From: an uncultured Alloprevotella sp.
GTDB taxonomy: Bacteria > Bacteroidota > Bacteroidia > Bacteroidales > Bacteroidaceae
Length of the DNA: 41,954 nt
Direction of reading: 5' to 3'
Assembly (NCBI GenBank): GCA_944320745.1
Contig: CALUIN010000013.1
Coordinates: forward strand, 1 to 41,954
In this document: piece after piece, positions 30,303-39,051 of the stretch
Position numbering within the stretch: position 1 is the stretch's first letter
Layout: the number at the start of each line of letters is the position of its first letter
Notes under the pieces: model-generated
The model's input: the letters and a program-made list of their open reading frames with translations, nothing else
Told to the model about the DNA's origin: nothing
The model's database searches: none
Position numbers and translations under genes: made by a program

Positions 30303-31190
30303 ATGGAAGAACTTGTCATCGGCATCGGCGAAGTCCTGTGGGACGAGCTGCCGGCCGGGCGCAGGCTGGGCGGCGCGCCGGCCAACTTCGCCTACCACGT
30401 GTCGCGGCTCGGACTGGAAAGCCGCGTAGTGAGCGCCGTCGGTAACGACGCGGACGGTCACGAACTGCTCGAAGCGCTGCGGCAATGCGGCGTGAAGGGC
30501 GAAATAGCCACCGTGGCGCAGCCCACAGGCTCCGTAGGCGTGAGCCTCGACGCGGACGGCGTCCCGCAGTACGACATCCGCACGGACGTGGCCTGGGACA
30601 ACATCCCCTTTACTCCCGCCCTGGCGCAGCTGGCGGGCCGCACGCGCGCCGTGTGCTTCGGCAGCCTCGCGCAACGGTCCGCCGTCTCGCGCGACACGGT
30701 GACGCGCTTCCTCGACGCCATGCCGGCCGGCGCGGACATTCTCAAGGTGTTCGACATCAACCTGCGGCAGCACTTCTATACGCCCGACATCATCGAGGCC
30801 TCGCTGCGCCGCTGCAACATACTGAAGATAAACGACGAGGAACTGCACACGCTGGGCGGCATGCTGGGCTGGAGCGCCGACCGCCTGCTGGCGGAATGCC
30901 CCGCCCTGATGGAGCGCTACGGCCTGCGGCTGCTCGTGCTCACATGCGGCGCCTCGGGCAGCTACGTCTTCAGCCCGGAGGAAACGTCCTTCCTGGAGAC
31001 ACCGCGCGTCCAGGTGGCCGACACCGTAGGCGCGGGCGACTCGTTCACGGCCGCGCTCGTCTCGGCCCTGCTCCGCGACCTGCCCGTAGCGGAAGCCCAC
31101 CACCTGGCCGTGCAGGTATCCGCCTACGTCTGCTCCCAGAGCGGCGCCATGCCCGAACTGCCGCCCGAGTTTGCCGCCGCGCTGCGCTGA
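30303..31190 (+). CDS. PfkB-family sugar kinase, probable fructokinase
   Basis: A ribokinase-family kinase of 295 residues, most likely phosphorylating fructose to fructose 6-phosphate. The substrate-side motif GGAPANFAYHVSRLG (23-37) is typical of bacterial fructokinases. The C-terminal PfkB signature DTVGAGDSFTAA (240-251) includes the anion hole and catalytic Asp246. FDINLRQHFY and LKINDEELHTLGG fit the family. The next gene is a sugar-sensing hybrid regulator on the same strand, but a strong terminator (31224-31267) and a separate promoter split them. Ribokinase or another sugar kinase activity remains possible. Confidence 0.88.
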   Translation: MEELVIGIGEVLWDELPAGRRLGGAPANFAYHVSRLGLESRVVSAVGNDADGHELLEALRQCGVKGEIATVAQPTGSVGVSLDADGVPQYDIRTDVAWDNIPFTPALAQLAGRTRAVCFGSLAQRSAVSRDTVTRFLDAMPAGADILKVFDINLRQHFYTPDIIEASLRRCNILKINDEELHTLGGMLGWSADRLLAECPALMERYGLRLLVLTCGASGSYVFSPEETSFLETPRVQVADTVGAGDSFTAALVSALLRDLPVAEAHHLAVQVSAYVCSQSGAMPELPPEFAAALR

Positions 31191-31223
31191 CCGCCGTCCG
31201 CCGGACAGCACACACTGCAAAGC

Positions 31224-31267
31224 AGCGCCGGACGGCCGGAAGAAAATCCGGCCGTCCGGCGCTTTTT
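31224..31267 (+). terminator. rho-independent terminator after the kinase gene
   Basis: A perfect 17-bp stem (31224-31240 with 31247-31263) has an AGAAAA loop and T5 (31263-31267). Confidence 0.9.
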
Positions 31268-31279
31268 CCGGCCTTCACC

Positions 31280-31310
31280 TTTGCCCGCCCAAAGGATTCC
31301 GTTATATTTG
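31280..31310 (+). promoter_or_regulatory. Bacteroidetes-type promoter for the hybrid regulator gene
   Basis: TTTG at 31280-31283 and TATATTTG at 31303-31310 have a 19-bp spacing, a full consensus match. Start near 31317 leaves a leader of about 30 nt. Confidence 0.75.
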
Positions 31311-31348
31311 CAGAGACAAGTCCGGCCGTTGCGCCGCGGCGCCGCCTT

Positions 31349-34087
31349 ATGAAACGCATTCCCATCTTTCTCTCCGTCCTGCTGCTCACCCTCGCGCTGC
31401 TGCTTCCCTGCTCATGCGGGAGGCGGCAGAATACCTTCCGCATCGGCGTGGCCCAGTGCGATGACAACGAATGGAGGCAGCGCATGAACCGGGAAATGCT
31501 CAGCGAGGCCGACTTCGCCGGAAACATGACGCTCGAAATACGCACGACGACCGGCAGCGGCAGGCAGCAGGCAGCGGACATAGACTACTTCGTAAGCAGC
31601 GGCGTGGACCTCATCATCGTCTCGCCCGTCGATACGGCGGGCGTAACGCCGGCCATCGACCGTGCCCGGGCAGCGGGCATCCCCATAGTCATGGTGGACC
31701 GCAAATGCGGGAAAAAGAACTACACGGCCTACATCGGCACGGACAACTACCAGGTGGGGCGCGACGCGGGGCTCTACATCGTCGCGCGCCTCAAGGGCCG
31801 GGGCACCGTCATGGAGATCACGGGCAAGCCGGGCTCCACTACGGCGCACGAGCGCCATCGCGGCTTCTGCGACGCCCTGGCCACCGCGCCGGGCATCAGG
31901 CTCACGGCCTCGGTCTCCGGGCAGTGGCACCGCAAGCCCGCCGCCGCGCTGGCCGACAGCCTGCTCGCGCAACCGCACGCTCCGGACTTCGTCTTTGCCC
32001 ACAACGACGAAATGGCGCTGGGCGTATGCGACGCCGCACGCCGCCGCGGCATCAGGATCCCCGTCGTCGGGGTCGACGCCCTGCCCGGCAAGAGCGGCGG
32101 CGTGGAACTGGTGGAACAGGGCATGCTCCAGGCCACCATGCTCTACCCCACGGCCGGCGACACAATCGTCCGCGTGGCCAACGCCATCCTCACGGGCCAG
32201 CCATTTGCCCGCGAGACCCGCCTGGCCACGGCCTTGGTGGACAGCACGAACGCCCACTTGCTCAACCTCCAGATTGCCCAGACAGCCGAGAGAGAAAAGC
32301 GCATCGACGCGCTCAGCCGCAGGGTCAGCCTCTTTCTGGACCATGACGCCACGCAGAACATGCTGCTCACGGCCGCCGTCACTATTCTCGTTCTGGTCGC
32401 CGCGTTGCTGCTGCTCATCCTCCGTGCTTACTGGACAAAGGTGAAAACGAACCGCGAGCTGGCGGAACAGACGCGCAAGCTCGAGACCCAGCGCGACCAG
32501 CTCATCGCCCTGTCGCGCCAGGTGGAGGAAGCCACGCAGTCGAAGCTGGCCTTCTACACCAACGTGTCCCACGACTTGCGCACGCCGCTCACCCTCATCT
32601 CCGCGCCGGCCGAACAGCTGCTCGAGGACGAGAGCCTCAGCCGCCCGCAGCGCCGCCTGGTGATCCTCATCCGCCGCAACGTCCTCATCCTGCTCCGCCT
32701 CATCAACCAGGTGCTGGACCTGCGCCGCGGCGAAAGCGGCGAACTCAAGCTGACGCGCACCACCACCGACCTGCGCCTCACGACCAAGGAATGGAGCGAG
32801 GCCTTCCGCACACTGGCCGTTCACCGCCACGTGCGCCTCACCGTCAGCCTGCCCTGCGACGGCGCGCCCTACATGGTCGGCGCATTCGACCGCGGAAAGC
32901 TCGAAGCCATCTTCTACAACCTGCTCTCCAACGCTTTCAAGTTCACGCCCGAAAACGGCCACGTGGAAGTGATCCTCTCCTCCGAGCACGACGCCGGCGG
33001 ACGGCCGTGGGTGGTCCTCACCGTGCAGGACAACGGGCAGGGCATCCCCGCAGCCCACATAGCCCACATCTTCGACCGCTTCTACCAGGTCGACGTGAAC
33101 CACTCCGGGACGGGCATCGGCCTGGCCCTGGTGAAAGCGTTTGCCGAGATCCACGGCGGCAGCGTCAGTGTGGACAGCGCCGAGGGCAAGGGGACGACCT
33201 TCGCCGTGAGGCTACCGTGGGTGGCCCCGCAGGAAGGGAAGCCCGAAGCCGCCGGCCCCGACGCCGAAACCCTGGAGGCCGGCGAATGGACCGACGAGCC
33301 GGAACAGCCCGCACCGGCCGACGACAGCCGCCCCACGGTCCTCGTCATCGACGACAACGCCGACATGCGCCGCTACCTCGCGCAGCTGCTCGAGCCTGCC
33401 TACCGCGTGGTCACCGCGACCGACGGCCGCAGCGGCCTGCAACGCGCGCTGACCGTCTTGCCGGACCTTGTCATCTGCGACATACGCATGGAGGAAATGG
33501 ACGGGCTGGAATGTCTGCGCCGACTCAAAAGCGAGGTGCAGACAAGCCACATCCCCGTGATGATACTCACGGCCTGCGCTCTCGACGACGAGCGCGTCAG
33601 GGGATACGAAGGCGGCGCGGACGCATACATGGCCAAGCCCTTCGCTCCGAAGGAGTTGCTGGCACGCGTGCGCAACCTCGTTGCCGCCCACCGCCAGATG
33701 CATGAGGTCCTGGCCCAGCGCGGCATGACGCCCGGAGCGCTTCCTCCCGAGGCCGACCGCACCTTCGCCACACGCCTGCACGAACTGGTAGAAGCGCGAC
33801 TGCAGGACCCCGAACTCAGCGTAGAAGACCTCGGCGCCGAACTGGGACTGGGCCGCAGCCAGTTCTACCGCAAGGTAAAGGCCCTGACGAACTATTCGCC
33901 CGTCGAGTTGCTGCGCGCCGCCCGCCTGAAGCGCGCCTCGCTGCTTCTGGCACAAACGGAAAAGACGGTGGCCGAGATAGCCTACCTCGTAGGTTTCTCG
34001 TCACCGTCCTACTTCGCCAAGTGTTATAAGGATTTTTTCGGCGAAAGTCCTACCGACTTCCTGCGCCGCAAGCGAGGCGAGGCATGA
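31349..34087 (+). CDS. hybrid two-component sensor/regulator with periplasmic sugar-binding domain
   Basis: A one-protein two-component system of 912 residues. An N-terminal signal/anchor (1-25) is followed by a type I periplasmic sugar-binding domain (about 30-310, starting FRIGVAQCDDNEWRQRMN). A transmembrane helix lies near 337-360. HisKA has His408 in VSHDLRTPL; HATPase has NLLSNAFKFTPENG (about 520) and GTGIGLALVKA. The receiver has Asp711 in VICDIRMEEMDG. The AraC-type DNA-binding domain spans about 805-905 (LGAELGLGRSQFYRKVKAL). The sensor resembles BT1754 of B. thetaiotaomicron, which binds fructose, rather than the beta-propeller type. Together with the upstream fructokinase-like gene, this points to fructose sensing (inference). 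The frame is open upstream; the ATG at 31349 begins the signal and follows the promoter. Confidence 0.92.
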   Translation: MKRIPIFLSVLLLTLALLLPCSCGRRQNTFRIGVAQCDDNEWRQRMNREMLSEADFAGNMTLEIRTTTGSGRQQAADIDYFVSSGVDLIIVSPVDTAGVTPAIDRARAAGIPIVMVDRKCGKKNYTAYIGTDNYQVGRDAGLYIVARLKGRGTVMEITGKPGSTTAHERHRGFCDALATAPGIRLTASVSGQWHRKPAAALADSLLAQPHAPDFVFAHNDEMALGVCDAARRRGIRIPVVGVDALPGKSGGVELVEQGMLQATMLYPTAGDTIVRVANAILTGQPFARETRLATALVDSTNAHLLNLQIAQTAEREKRIDALSRRVSLFLDHDATQNMLLTAAVTILVLVAALLLLILRAYWTKVKTNRELAEQTRKLETQRDQLIALSRQVEEATQSKLAFYTNVSHDLRTPLTLISAPAEQLLEDESLSRPQRRLVILIRRNVLILLRLINQVLDLRRGESGELKLTRTTTDLRLTTKEWSEAFRTLAVHRHVRLTVSLPCDGAPYMVGAFDRGKLEAIFYNLLSNAFKFTPENGHVEVILSSEHDAGGRPWVVLTVQDNGQGIPAAHIAHIFDRFYQVDVNHSGTGIGLALVKAFAEIHGGSVSVDSAEGKGTTFAVRLPWVAPQEGKPEAAGPDAETLEAGEWTDEPEQPAPADDSRPTVLVIDDNADMRRYLAQLLEPAYRVVTATDGRSGLQRALTVLPDLVICDIRMEEMDGLECLRRLKSEVQTSHIPVMILTACALDDERVRGYEGGADAYMAKPFAPKELLARVRNLVAAHRQMHEVLAQRGMTPGALPPEADRTFATRLHELVEARLQDPELSVEDLGAELGLGRSQFYRKVKALTNYSPVELLRAARLKRASLLLAQTEKTVAEIAYLVGFSSPSYFAKCYKDFFGESPTDFLRRKRGEA

Positions 34088-34103
34088 GGCCGGTCGCGGC
34101 CCG

Positions 34104-34604
34104 TCAGAAGCCGCCGCCCATGCCGGGGCCGCCGCCCGGGAACCTGCCCGGACCGCCCTGCGGACCGCCGAAGGCGCCGCGGTTGGCGTTCGACCTGCGG
34201 GCAGGCGCCTGCGGCACAAACAGGCGCAGCGTCTGCTGCGGCGTGAGTTTCTCCTTAAAGCGCGCGTAGTAGCTGCGCTTGAGCGCCGCCGCGCGCTCCT
34301 CGGCCGTAAAGAGCGACTCGGCCGCCGTGGCGGCATCGGCATCGGAGAGCTTGTCCAGCTCGCGGCTGCGCGGCAAGCGCGCACGAACGGCACGCAGCGT
34401 GTCGCTATACTCTACGTAGAGAGGCACGAACCACTCCGTCGCGGCATCGTCCAGCTTGAACTGCCGGGCCAGCTGCTTGGCCCGCTTCTCCACCATCTCC
34501 TGCCGGCGCTCGTCGCGCTTGTCCGAATCCTGCGCCTGCACGGTCTGGCCCGCACCCACGAGGGCAACGAACAGCAGGCATAACCATTGTTTTCTCATAA
34601 GCAT
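34104..34604 (-). CDS. small secreted protein, Spy/CpxP-like helical with Gly-rich tail
   Basis: A predicted exported protein of 166 residues. The signal peptide is MLMRKQWLCLLFVALVGAGQ (cleavage near VQAQ, about 25). The mature part is charged and probably helical (DKRDERRQEMVEKRAKQLAR), with KEKLTPQQTLRLF near 117-129. That motif recalls LTxxQ-type periplasmic chaperones (Spy/CpxP), though the resemblance is short. The C-terminal 30 residues are Gly/Pro-rich (GGPQGGPGRFPGGGPGMGGG). An in-frame ATG at 34598 is an alternative start. It converges on the hybrid regulator gene with only 16 bp between stops and no terminator. Function unknown. Confidence 0.65.
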   Translation of the reverse strand: MLMRKQWLCLLFVALVGAGQTVQAQDSDKRDERRQEMVEKRAKQLARQFKLDDAATEWFVPLYVEYSDTLRAVRARLPRSRELDKLSDADAATAAESLFTAEERAAALKRSYYARFKEKLTPQQTLRLFVPQAPARRSNANRGAFGGPQGGPGRFPGGGPGMGGGF

Positions 34605-34657
34605 ACCTATTATATATTAGGGTTAAACATTCCGTTTCCTGCCCCCGCGCTCCGCCG

Positions 34658-34741
34658 ACGGGGCTAAGGCGCGTCGTCACGGGGCTAAGGCGCGTCAGCG
34701 CGGGGCTAGGGCGCGTCAGCGCGGGGACTGTCCGGGGCGGC
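34658..34741 (-). repeat. 21-bp intergenic repeat cluster 7 (4 units, reverse)
   Basis: Units start at 34658, 34679, 34700 and 34721, all reverse. The first two have the exact reverse core ACGGGGCTAAGGCGCGT. The third has GCGGGGCTAGGGCGCGT and the fourth is degenerate. The cluster lies in the 408-bp gap between the divergent small secreted protein gene and cysQ. The rest of that gap is GC-rich and carries the cysQ -7 element near its end; no gene is seen. Confidence 0.85.
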
Positions 34742-34983
34742 TGCAGAGCAATCCGCGGACGCCCTTTACTTATATAACGGGGAAGGCGGGGAAAAGTTAA
34801 ACGCCGTTAGACGAACGCACCGCAGCGACGGACCGCCGGACCATTTTCGTAGACAAAAACCGCCCGCGCGGGGCGGCCGGCAGCCGTCGGCAACACTGTC
34901 CCCCAAGGCAGACAAAGTGGGATTTATTCCTCGCGAAAGGAGCTTTTTAACATTCCATCCCCCCGTTTTCCGCCGGAAAGTCC

Positions 34984-34991
34984 TAATTTTG
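34984..34991 (+). promoter_or_regulatory. -7 promoter element for the cysQ operon
   Basis: TAATTTTG fits TAnnTTTG, 22 bp before the cysQ ATG. It would give a short leader of about 15 nt. No -33 TTTG is at the right distance. Confidence 0.45.
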
Positions 34992-35012
34992 TGCCCCACA
35001 TAGGCATCAATC

Positions 35013-35876
35013 ATGGAAGCAATAGCCCCCCACCTCATGACCGCCGTCCGCGCCGCCCTGCGCGCGGGGCAGGAAATCATGACCGTATATACCCACCCCG
35101 AAACCGACTGGGAAGTGGAACGGAAAGCGGACAACTCGCCGCTGACCGTGGCCGACCGCCGCGCCCACGCCGCCATAGCGGCCGCCCTGGAGGCCACGCC
35201 CTGGCCCGTCCTGAGCGAGGAAGGCGCCCATGCGGCCTACGAGGAGCGCGCCGCCTGGCCCGCGCTCTGGATTGTCGACCCGCTCGACGGGACCAAGGAG
35301 TTCCTGAAGCACAACGGCGAGTTCACGGTCAACATCGCCTTGGTCCGCGCCGGCGCACCGGTGGCGGGCGTGCTCTACGTACCCGCCCGCGACGTGCTCT
35401 ATGCCGGCTGCACCGCCGACGCAGCAGGCGCCGGGCGCGCCCTGGCCCTGCGACTGGCGGGCGACGCCGCCCGCCGGGCCGGCAGCCTGGAGGCCCTGGC
35501 CGCCGCGGCCGACGACCTGACACGGCTGCGCCGCGAACCCGGACGCCCCGGCCGCGTGGTGGCCTCGCGCTCCCACATGGACGCCGCGACACAGGACTGG
35601 GTGGCACGCTACCGCGCCGCGCAGAGCGCCGGCGTGGAACTGTGCTCGGCCGGCAGCTCGCTGAAGTTCTGCCTCCTGGCCACGCGCGAGGCCGACGTCT
35701 ATCCGCGCCTGGCGCCCACCATGGAGTGGGACACGGCCGCCGGCGACGCCATCCTGCGCGCCGCGGGCGGCACCACCCTCCGCATGGAAGCGGACGGGAC
35801 GGCGACCGGGCCGCTCGTCTACAACAAGCCCGACCTGCATAACCCCTTCTTCCTGGCCGCCGCCCCGGCCGACTAA
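35013..35876 (+). CDS. cysQ: 3'(2'),5'-bisphosphate nucleotidase CysQ
   Basis: A magnesium-dependent phosphatase that turns PAP, the by-product of PAPS-using enzymes, into AMP. The 287-residue protein has the inositol-monophosphatase-fold metal site: Glu70 in LSEEG, and Asp89 and Asp92 in DPLDGTKEF. The C-terminal WDTAAGDAIL carries the third aspartate. It is first in a five-gene operon whose later genes make PAPS, so removing PAP is its obvious role. The next gene starts 12 bp after its stop. Confidence 0.94.
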   Translation: MEAIAPHLMTAVRAALRAGQEIMTVYTHPETDWEVERKADNSPLTVADRRAHAAIAAALEATPWPVLSEEGAHAAYEERAAWPALWIVDPLDGTKEFLKHNGEFTVNIALVRAGAPVAGVLYVPARDVLYAGCTADAAGAGRALALRLAGDAARRAGSLEALAAAADDLTRLRREPGRPGRVVASRSHMDAATQDWVARYRAAQSAGVELCSAGSSLKFCLLATREADVYPRLAPTMEWDTAAGDAILRAAGGTTLRMEADGTATGPLVYNKPDLHNPFFLAAAPAD

Positions 35877-35888
35877 CGCCCTGCCACC

Positions 35889-37445
35889 ATGTCCCTACCC
35901 ACCATCTTTGTCCTTATCGTCCTGGCCTTCGTCATCGTGGCCCTCATCCGCGACCGCATGCGCCCGGGCCTCATCCTGCTCTCCGGAGCGGTGGCCTTCC
36001 TGTGCGCCGGCATACTCAGCCCCGAAGAGATGCTGGACGGATTCTCCAACAAGGGCATGATCACCGTGGCCCTGCTCTTCCTGGTGAGCGAGGGCGTGAG
36101 GCGCTCGGGCCTGCTGGAGCGTCTGCTGGGCCGCCTGCTGCCGGGCAGGGGCGCCTCCATACGGCAGGTGCAGCTGCGCATGCTGCCCACCATCGCGGGC
36201 ATCTCGGCTTTTCTGAACAACACGCCGGTCGTCGTCATCTTTGCCCCGATGATCAAGCGCTGGGCCGAAGCCATGAAGCTGCCGGCCACGAAGTTCCTCA
36301 TCCCCCTCTCCTACGCCACCATCCTGGGCGGCATCTGCACGCTTATCGGAACAAGCACCAACCTCGTGGTCCACGGCATGGTCATCGGCGCGGGCTACGA
36401 AGGGTTCACCATGTTCGAGCTGGCACAAATCGGCATACCGGTGGCCATCGCGGGCATTACGTACATCATCGTGGCGTCGAGGTACCTGCTGCCCGACCGT
36501 CGCGACAGTGGCGAGATCACCAGCCGCGAGGAGACGGCCGAAGGGCTGCGGCGCGTGGAAGTGGTGCTCGGCGCGCGCTTTCCGGCCATCAACCGCCGCG
36601 TGCTCGACTTCGACTTCAAGCGGAAATACGGCGCGTCGCTGCTCGAAATAAAGCGCGGCGGCACCACCCTCATCCTGCACGACATGCGCAAGGAGCGCTT
36701 CCGCGAAGGCGACACACTCGTGCTCCTGGCCGACGACGACTTTCTGAAGAACTGGGGCGACTCGTCCTTCTTCCTCCTGGTGACGGACAGCCGCGAACCC
36801 GAGCCGCGGCTGAGCCCGCGGAAACGCTGGCTGGCCATATCCCTGCTCATCCTCATGGTGGCAGGCGCCACGGTGGGCGAACTGCCCTTCATGGCCGACA
36901 CCGTCCCCGGAATGAAGTTCGACATGTTCTTCTTCGTCTGCGTGACAACGGTCATCATGGCCTGGCTCAACATCTTCCCAGCCCGCAAGTACACGAAATT
37001 CATCTCGTGGGACATCCTCGTGACCATAGCCTCGGCCTTCGCCATCAGTAAGGCGATGCAAAACTCCGGCATGGCCGACGCCGTGGCTCAGTTCGCCATA
37101 GGCCTGGGCAACGACCACCCCAACCCGTACCTGATGCTGGCCGTGGTATTCATCATCACGAACCTCTTCACCGAGCTCATGACCAACAACGCCGCGGCGG
37201 CGCTGGCCTTCCCCATATCCCTGGCCATAGCGGAGCACATGGGGCTCGACCCCATGCCTTTCTTCGTGGCCATCTGCGTAGCGGCCTCGGCCAGCTTCTC
37301 TACGCCCATCGGCTACCAGACCAACCTCATCGTTCAGGGCATCGGCAACTACCGCTTCACGGACTTCGTCCGCGTGGGCCTGCCGCTCAACCTGCTGACG
37401 CTCGTCCTGACCGTGACGCTCGTCCCCCTGTTCTGGCCGTTCTGA
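35889..37445 (+). CDS. SLC13/DASS-family transporter, probable sulfate importer
   Basis: An inner-membrane sodium-coupled anion transporter of 518 residues. It has about ten hydrophobic segments and the two family repeats: [15 protein letters not shown] and [13 protein letters not shown] in the first half, [14 protein letters not shown] and [15 protein letters not shown] in the second. Between them lies one cytosolic TrkA-C (RCK_C) domain at about 205-290 ([20 protein letters not shown]). Many relatives carry two such domains, so this is a shorter version. The position between cysQ and cysC points to sulfate as substrate (inference). Confidence 0.88.
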   Translation: MSLPTIFVLIVLAFVIVALIRDRMRPGLILLSGAVAFLCAGILSPEEMLDGFSNKGMITVALLFLVSEGVRRSGLLERLLGRLLPGRGASIRQVQLRMLPTIAGISAFLNNTPVVVIFAPMIKRWAEAMKLPATKFLIPLSYATILGGICTLIGTSTNLVVHGMVIGAGYEGFTMFELAQIGIPVAIAGITYIIVASRYLLPDRRDSGEITSREETAEGLRRVEVVLGARFPAINRRVLDFDFKRKYGASLLEIKRGGTTLILHDMRKERFREGDTLVLLADDDFLKNWGDSSFFLLVTDSREPEPRLSPRKRWLAISLLILMVAGATVGELPFMADTVPGMKFDMFFFVCVTTVIMAWLNIFPARKYTKFISWDILVTIASAFAISKAMQNSGMADAVAQFAIGLGNDHPNPYLMLAVVFIITNLFTELMTNNAAAALAFPISLAIAEHMGLDPMPFFVAICVAASASFSTPIGYQTNLIVQGIGNYRFTDFVRVGLPLNLLTLVLTVTLVPLFWPF

Positions 37446-37481
37446 GCCGGCTGCCCCAACCATCAGCATAACTTCACCGAC

Positions 37482-38069
37482 ATGAGAGAAAACATCCACC
37501 CCATCTTCGACCGCATGCTGGGCCGCGCGGACAAGGAGCGCCTCCTAGGCCAACGCGGCATGATGCTCTGGTTCACGGGTCTGAGCGGCTCGGGCAAGAG
37601 CACGCTGGCCATCGCCCTGGAACGCGAGCTGCAGGCCCGCGGCAAGCTCTGCCGCATCCTGGACGGCGACAACATCCGCACGGGCATCAACGCCAACCTG
37701 GGCTTCTCGCCCGCAGACCGCAAGGAGAACATCCGCCGCATCGCCGAAGTCGGCAAGCTCTTCGTAGACACGGGCATCATCACACTGGCCGCCTTCATCA
37801 GCCCCACGGCCGAGATGCGCCGCATGGCCGAGCAGATCATCGGGGCAGAGGACTTCAAGGAAATCTACGTAAGCACGCCGCTGGCCGAATGCGAACGGCG
37901 CGACGTGAAAGGGCTCTACGCCAAAGCCCGCCGCGGCGAAATCAGCGACTTCACCGGTGTCTCGGCACCCTTCGAGGCCCCGCTCCGCCCCGCACTGACG
38001 CTGGACACCTCGCGCCTCTCGGTCGAGGAATGCGTAGGCAGGCTGCTCGCCCTGGTCCAGACGGCATGA
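37482..38069 (+). CDS. cysC: adenylylsulfate kinase CysC
   Basis: Phosphorylates APS at the 3' position to make PAPS. The 195-residue protein has P-loop GLSGSGKST (33-41), DGDNIRTGINANLGFSPADR for APS binding, and FISPTAEMRR. It stands alone and is not fused to CysN. The start is 36 bp after the transporter stop, and cysD follows after 33 bp. Confidence 0.96.
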   Translation: MRENIHPIFDRMLGRADKERLLGQRGMMLWFTGLSGSGKSTLAIALERELQARGKLCRILDGDNIRTGINANLGFSPADRKENIRRIAEVGKLFVDTGIITLAAFISPTAEMRRMAEQIIGAEDFKEIYVSTPLAECERRDVKGLYAKARRGEISDFTGVSAPFEAPLRPALTLDTSRLSVEECVGRLLALVQTA

Positions 38070-38102
38070 ACGCGGCACGTAACGAAAAAACTTCAACGCG
38101 AT

Positions 38103-39014
38103 ATGACAGAGAATTACAGTCTTAGCCACCTCAAGGAACTCGAGGCCGAGTCCATCTACATTATACGCGAAGTGGCCGCGGCATTCGAGAATCCCGTCAT
38201 GCTCTACAGCATCGGGAAAGACTCCAGCGTCATGGCGCGACTGGCCGAGAAAGCCTTCGCGCCGGGCCGGCCGCCCTTCCCGCTGATGCACATTGACTCG
38301 AAATGGAAATTCAAGGAGATGCTCCAGTTCCGCGACGCCTACGCCAAGGCCCACGGCTGGAAGCTCATCGTAGAGAGCAACATGGAAGCCTTCAAGGCCG
38401 GCGTAGGACCGTTCACCCACGGCTCGAAAGTGCACACCGACCTGATGAAGACGCAAGCATTGCTCCACGCGCTGGAAAAGTACAAATTCGACGCGGCCTT
38501 CGGCGGCGCACGGCGCGACGAGGAGAAGAGCCGCGCCAAGGAGCGCATCTTCTCCTTCCGCGACCGCTTCCAGCAATGGGACCCGAAGAACCAGCGGCCC
38601 GAACTTTGGGACATCTACAACACCCGCGTCCACAAGGGAGAGAGCATACGCGTATTCCCGCTCAGCAACTGGACGGAGCTCGACATCTGGCAATACATCC
38701 GCCTGGAACGCATCCCCATCGTGCCCCTCTACTTCGCCAAGGTGCGGCCCGTCGTCGAAATCGACGGACAGCTTATCATGCCGGACGACGACCGCCTGCC
38801 CGAGAAGTACAAGGATAAGATCGAACACCGCAAGATACGCTTCCGCACCCTGGGCTGCTGGCCGCTGACCGGCGCCATAGAGAGCGAGGCCGACACGATA
38901 GAGAAAATCGTGGAGGAGATGATGACCACCACGAAGAGCGAGCGCACCACGCGCGTCATCGACTTCGACCAGGACGCCTCGATGGAACAGAAAAAACGCG
39001 AGGGCTACTTCTGA
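38103..39014 (+). CDS. cysD: sulfate adenylyltransferase subunit 2 CysD
   Basis: The catalytic subunit that joins sulfate and ATP to form APS. The 303-residue length is standard. The PP-loop is SIGKDSSVM (36-44). [22 protein letters not shown] and the LELERIP-like [20 protein letters not shown] are conserved. It acts as a heterodimer with CysN, the next gene (37-bp gap). Confidence 0.97.
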   Translation: MTENYSLSHLKELEAESIYIIREVAAAFENPVMLYSIGKDSSVMARLAEKAFAPGRPPFPLMHIDSKWKFKEMLQFRDAYAKAHGWKLIVESNMEAFKAGVGPFTHGSKVHTDLMKTQALLHALEKYKFDAAFGGARRDEEKSRAKERIFSFRDRFQQWDPKNQRPELWDIYNTRVHKGESIRVFPLSNWTELDIWQYIRLERIPIVPLYFAKVRPVVEIDGQLIMPDDDRLPEKYKDKIEHRKIRFRTLGCWPLTGAIESEADTIEKIVEEMMTTTKSERTTRVIDFDQDASMEQKKREGYF

Positions 39015-39051
39015 GCCTCCGCCCACTCACCCCAACAAGCCTACCCCTATT

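Noticed and set aside
30485-31348. Upstream extension of the hybrid regulator frame
   Set aside because: It overlaps the kinase gene, terminator and promoter. The signal peptide begins at 31349.
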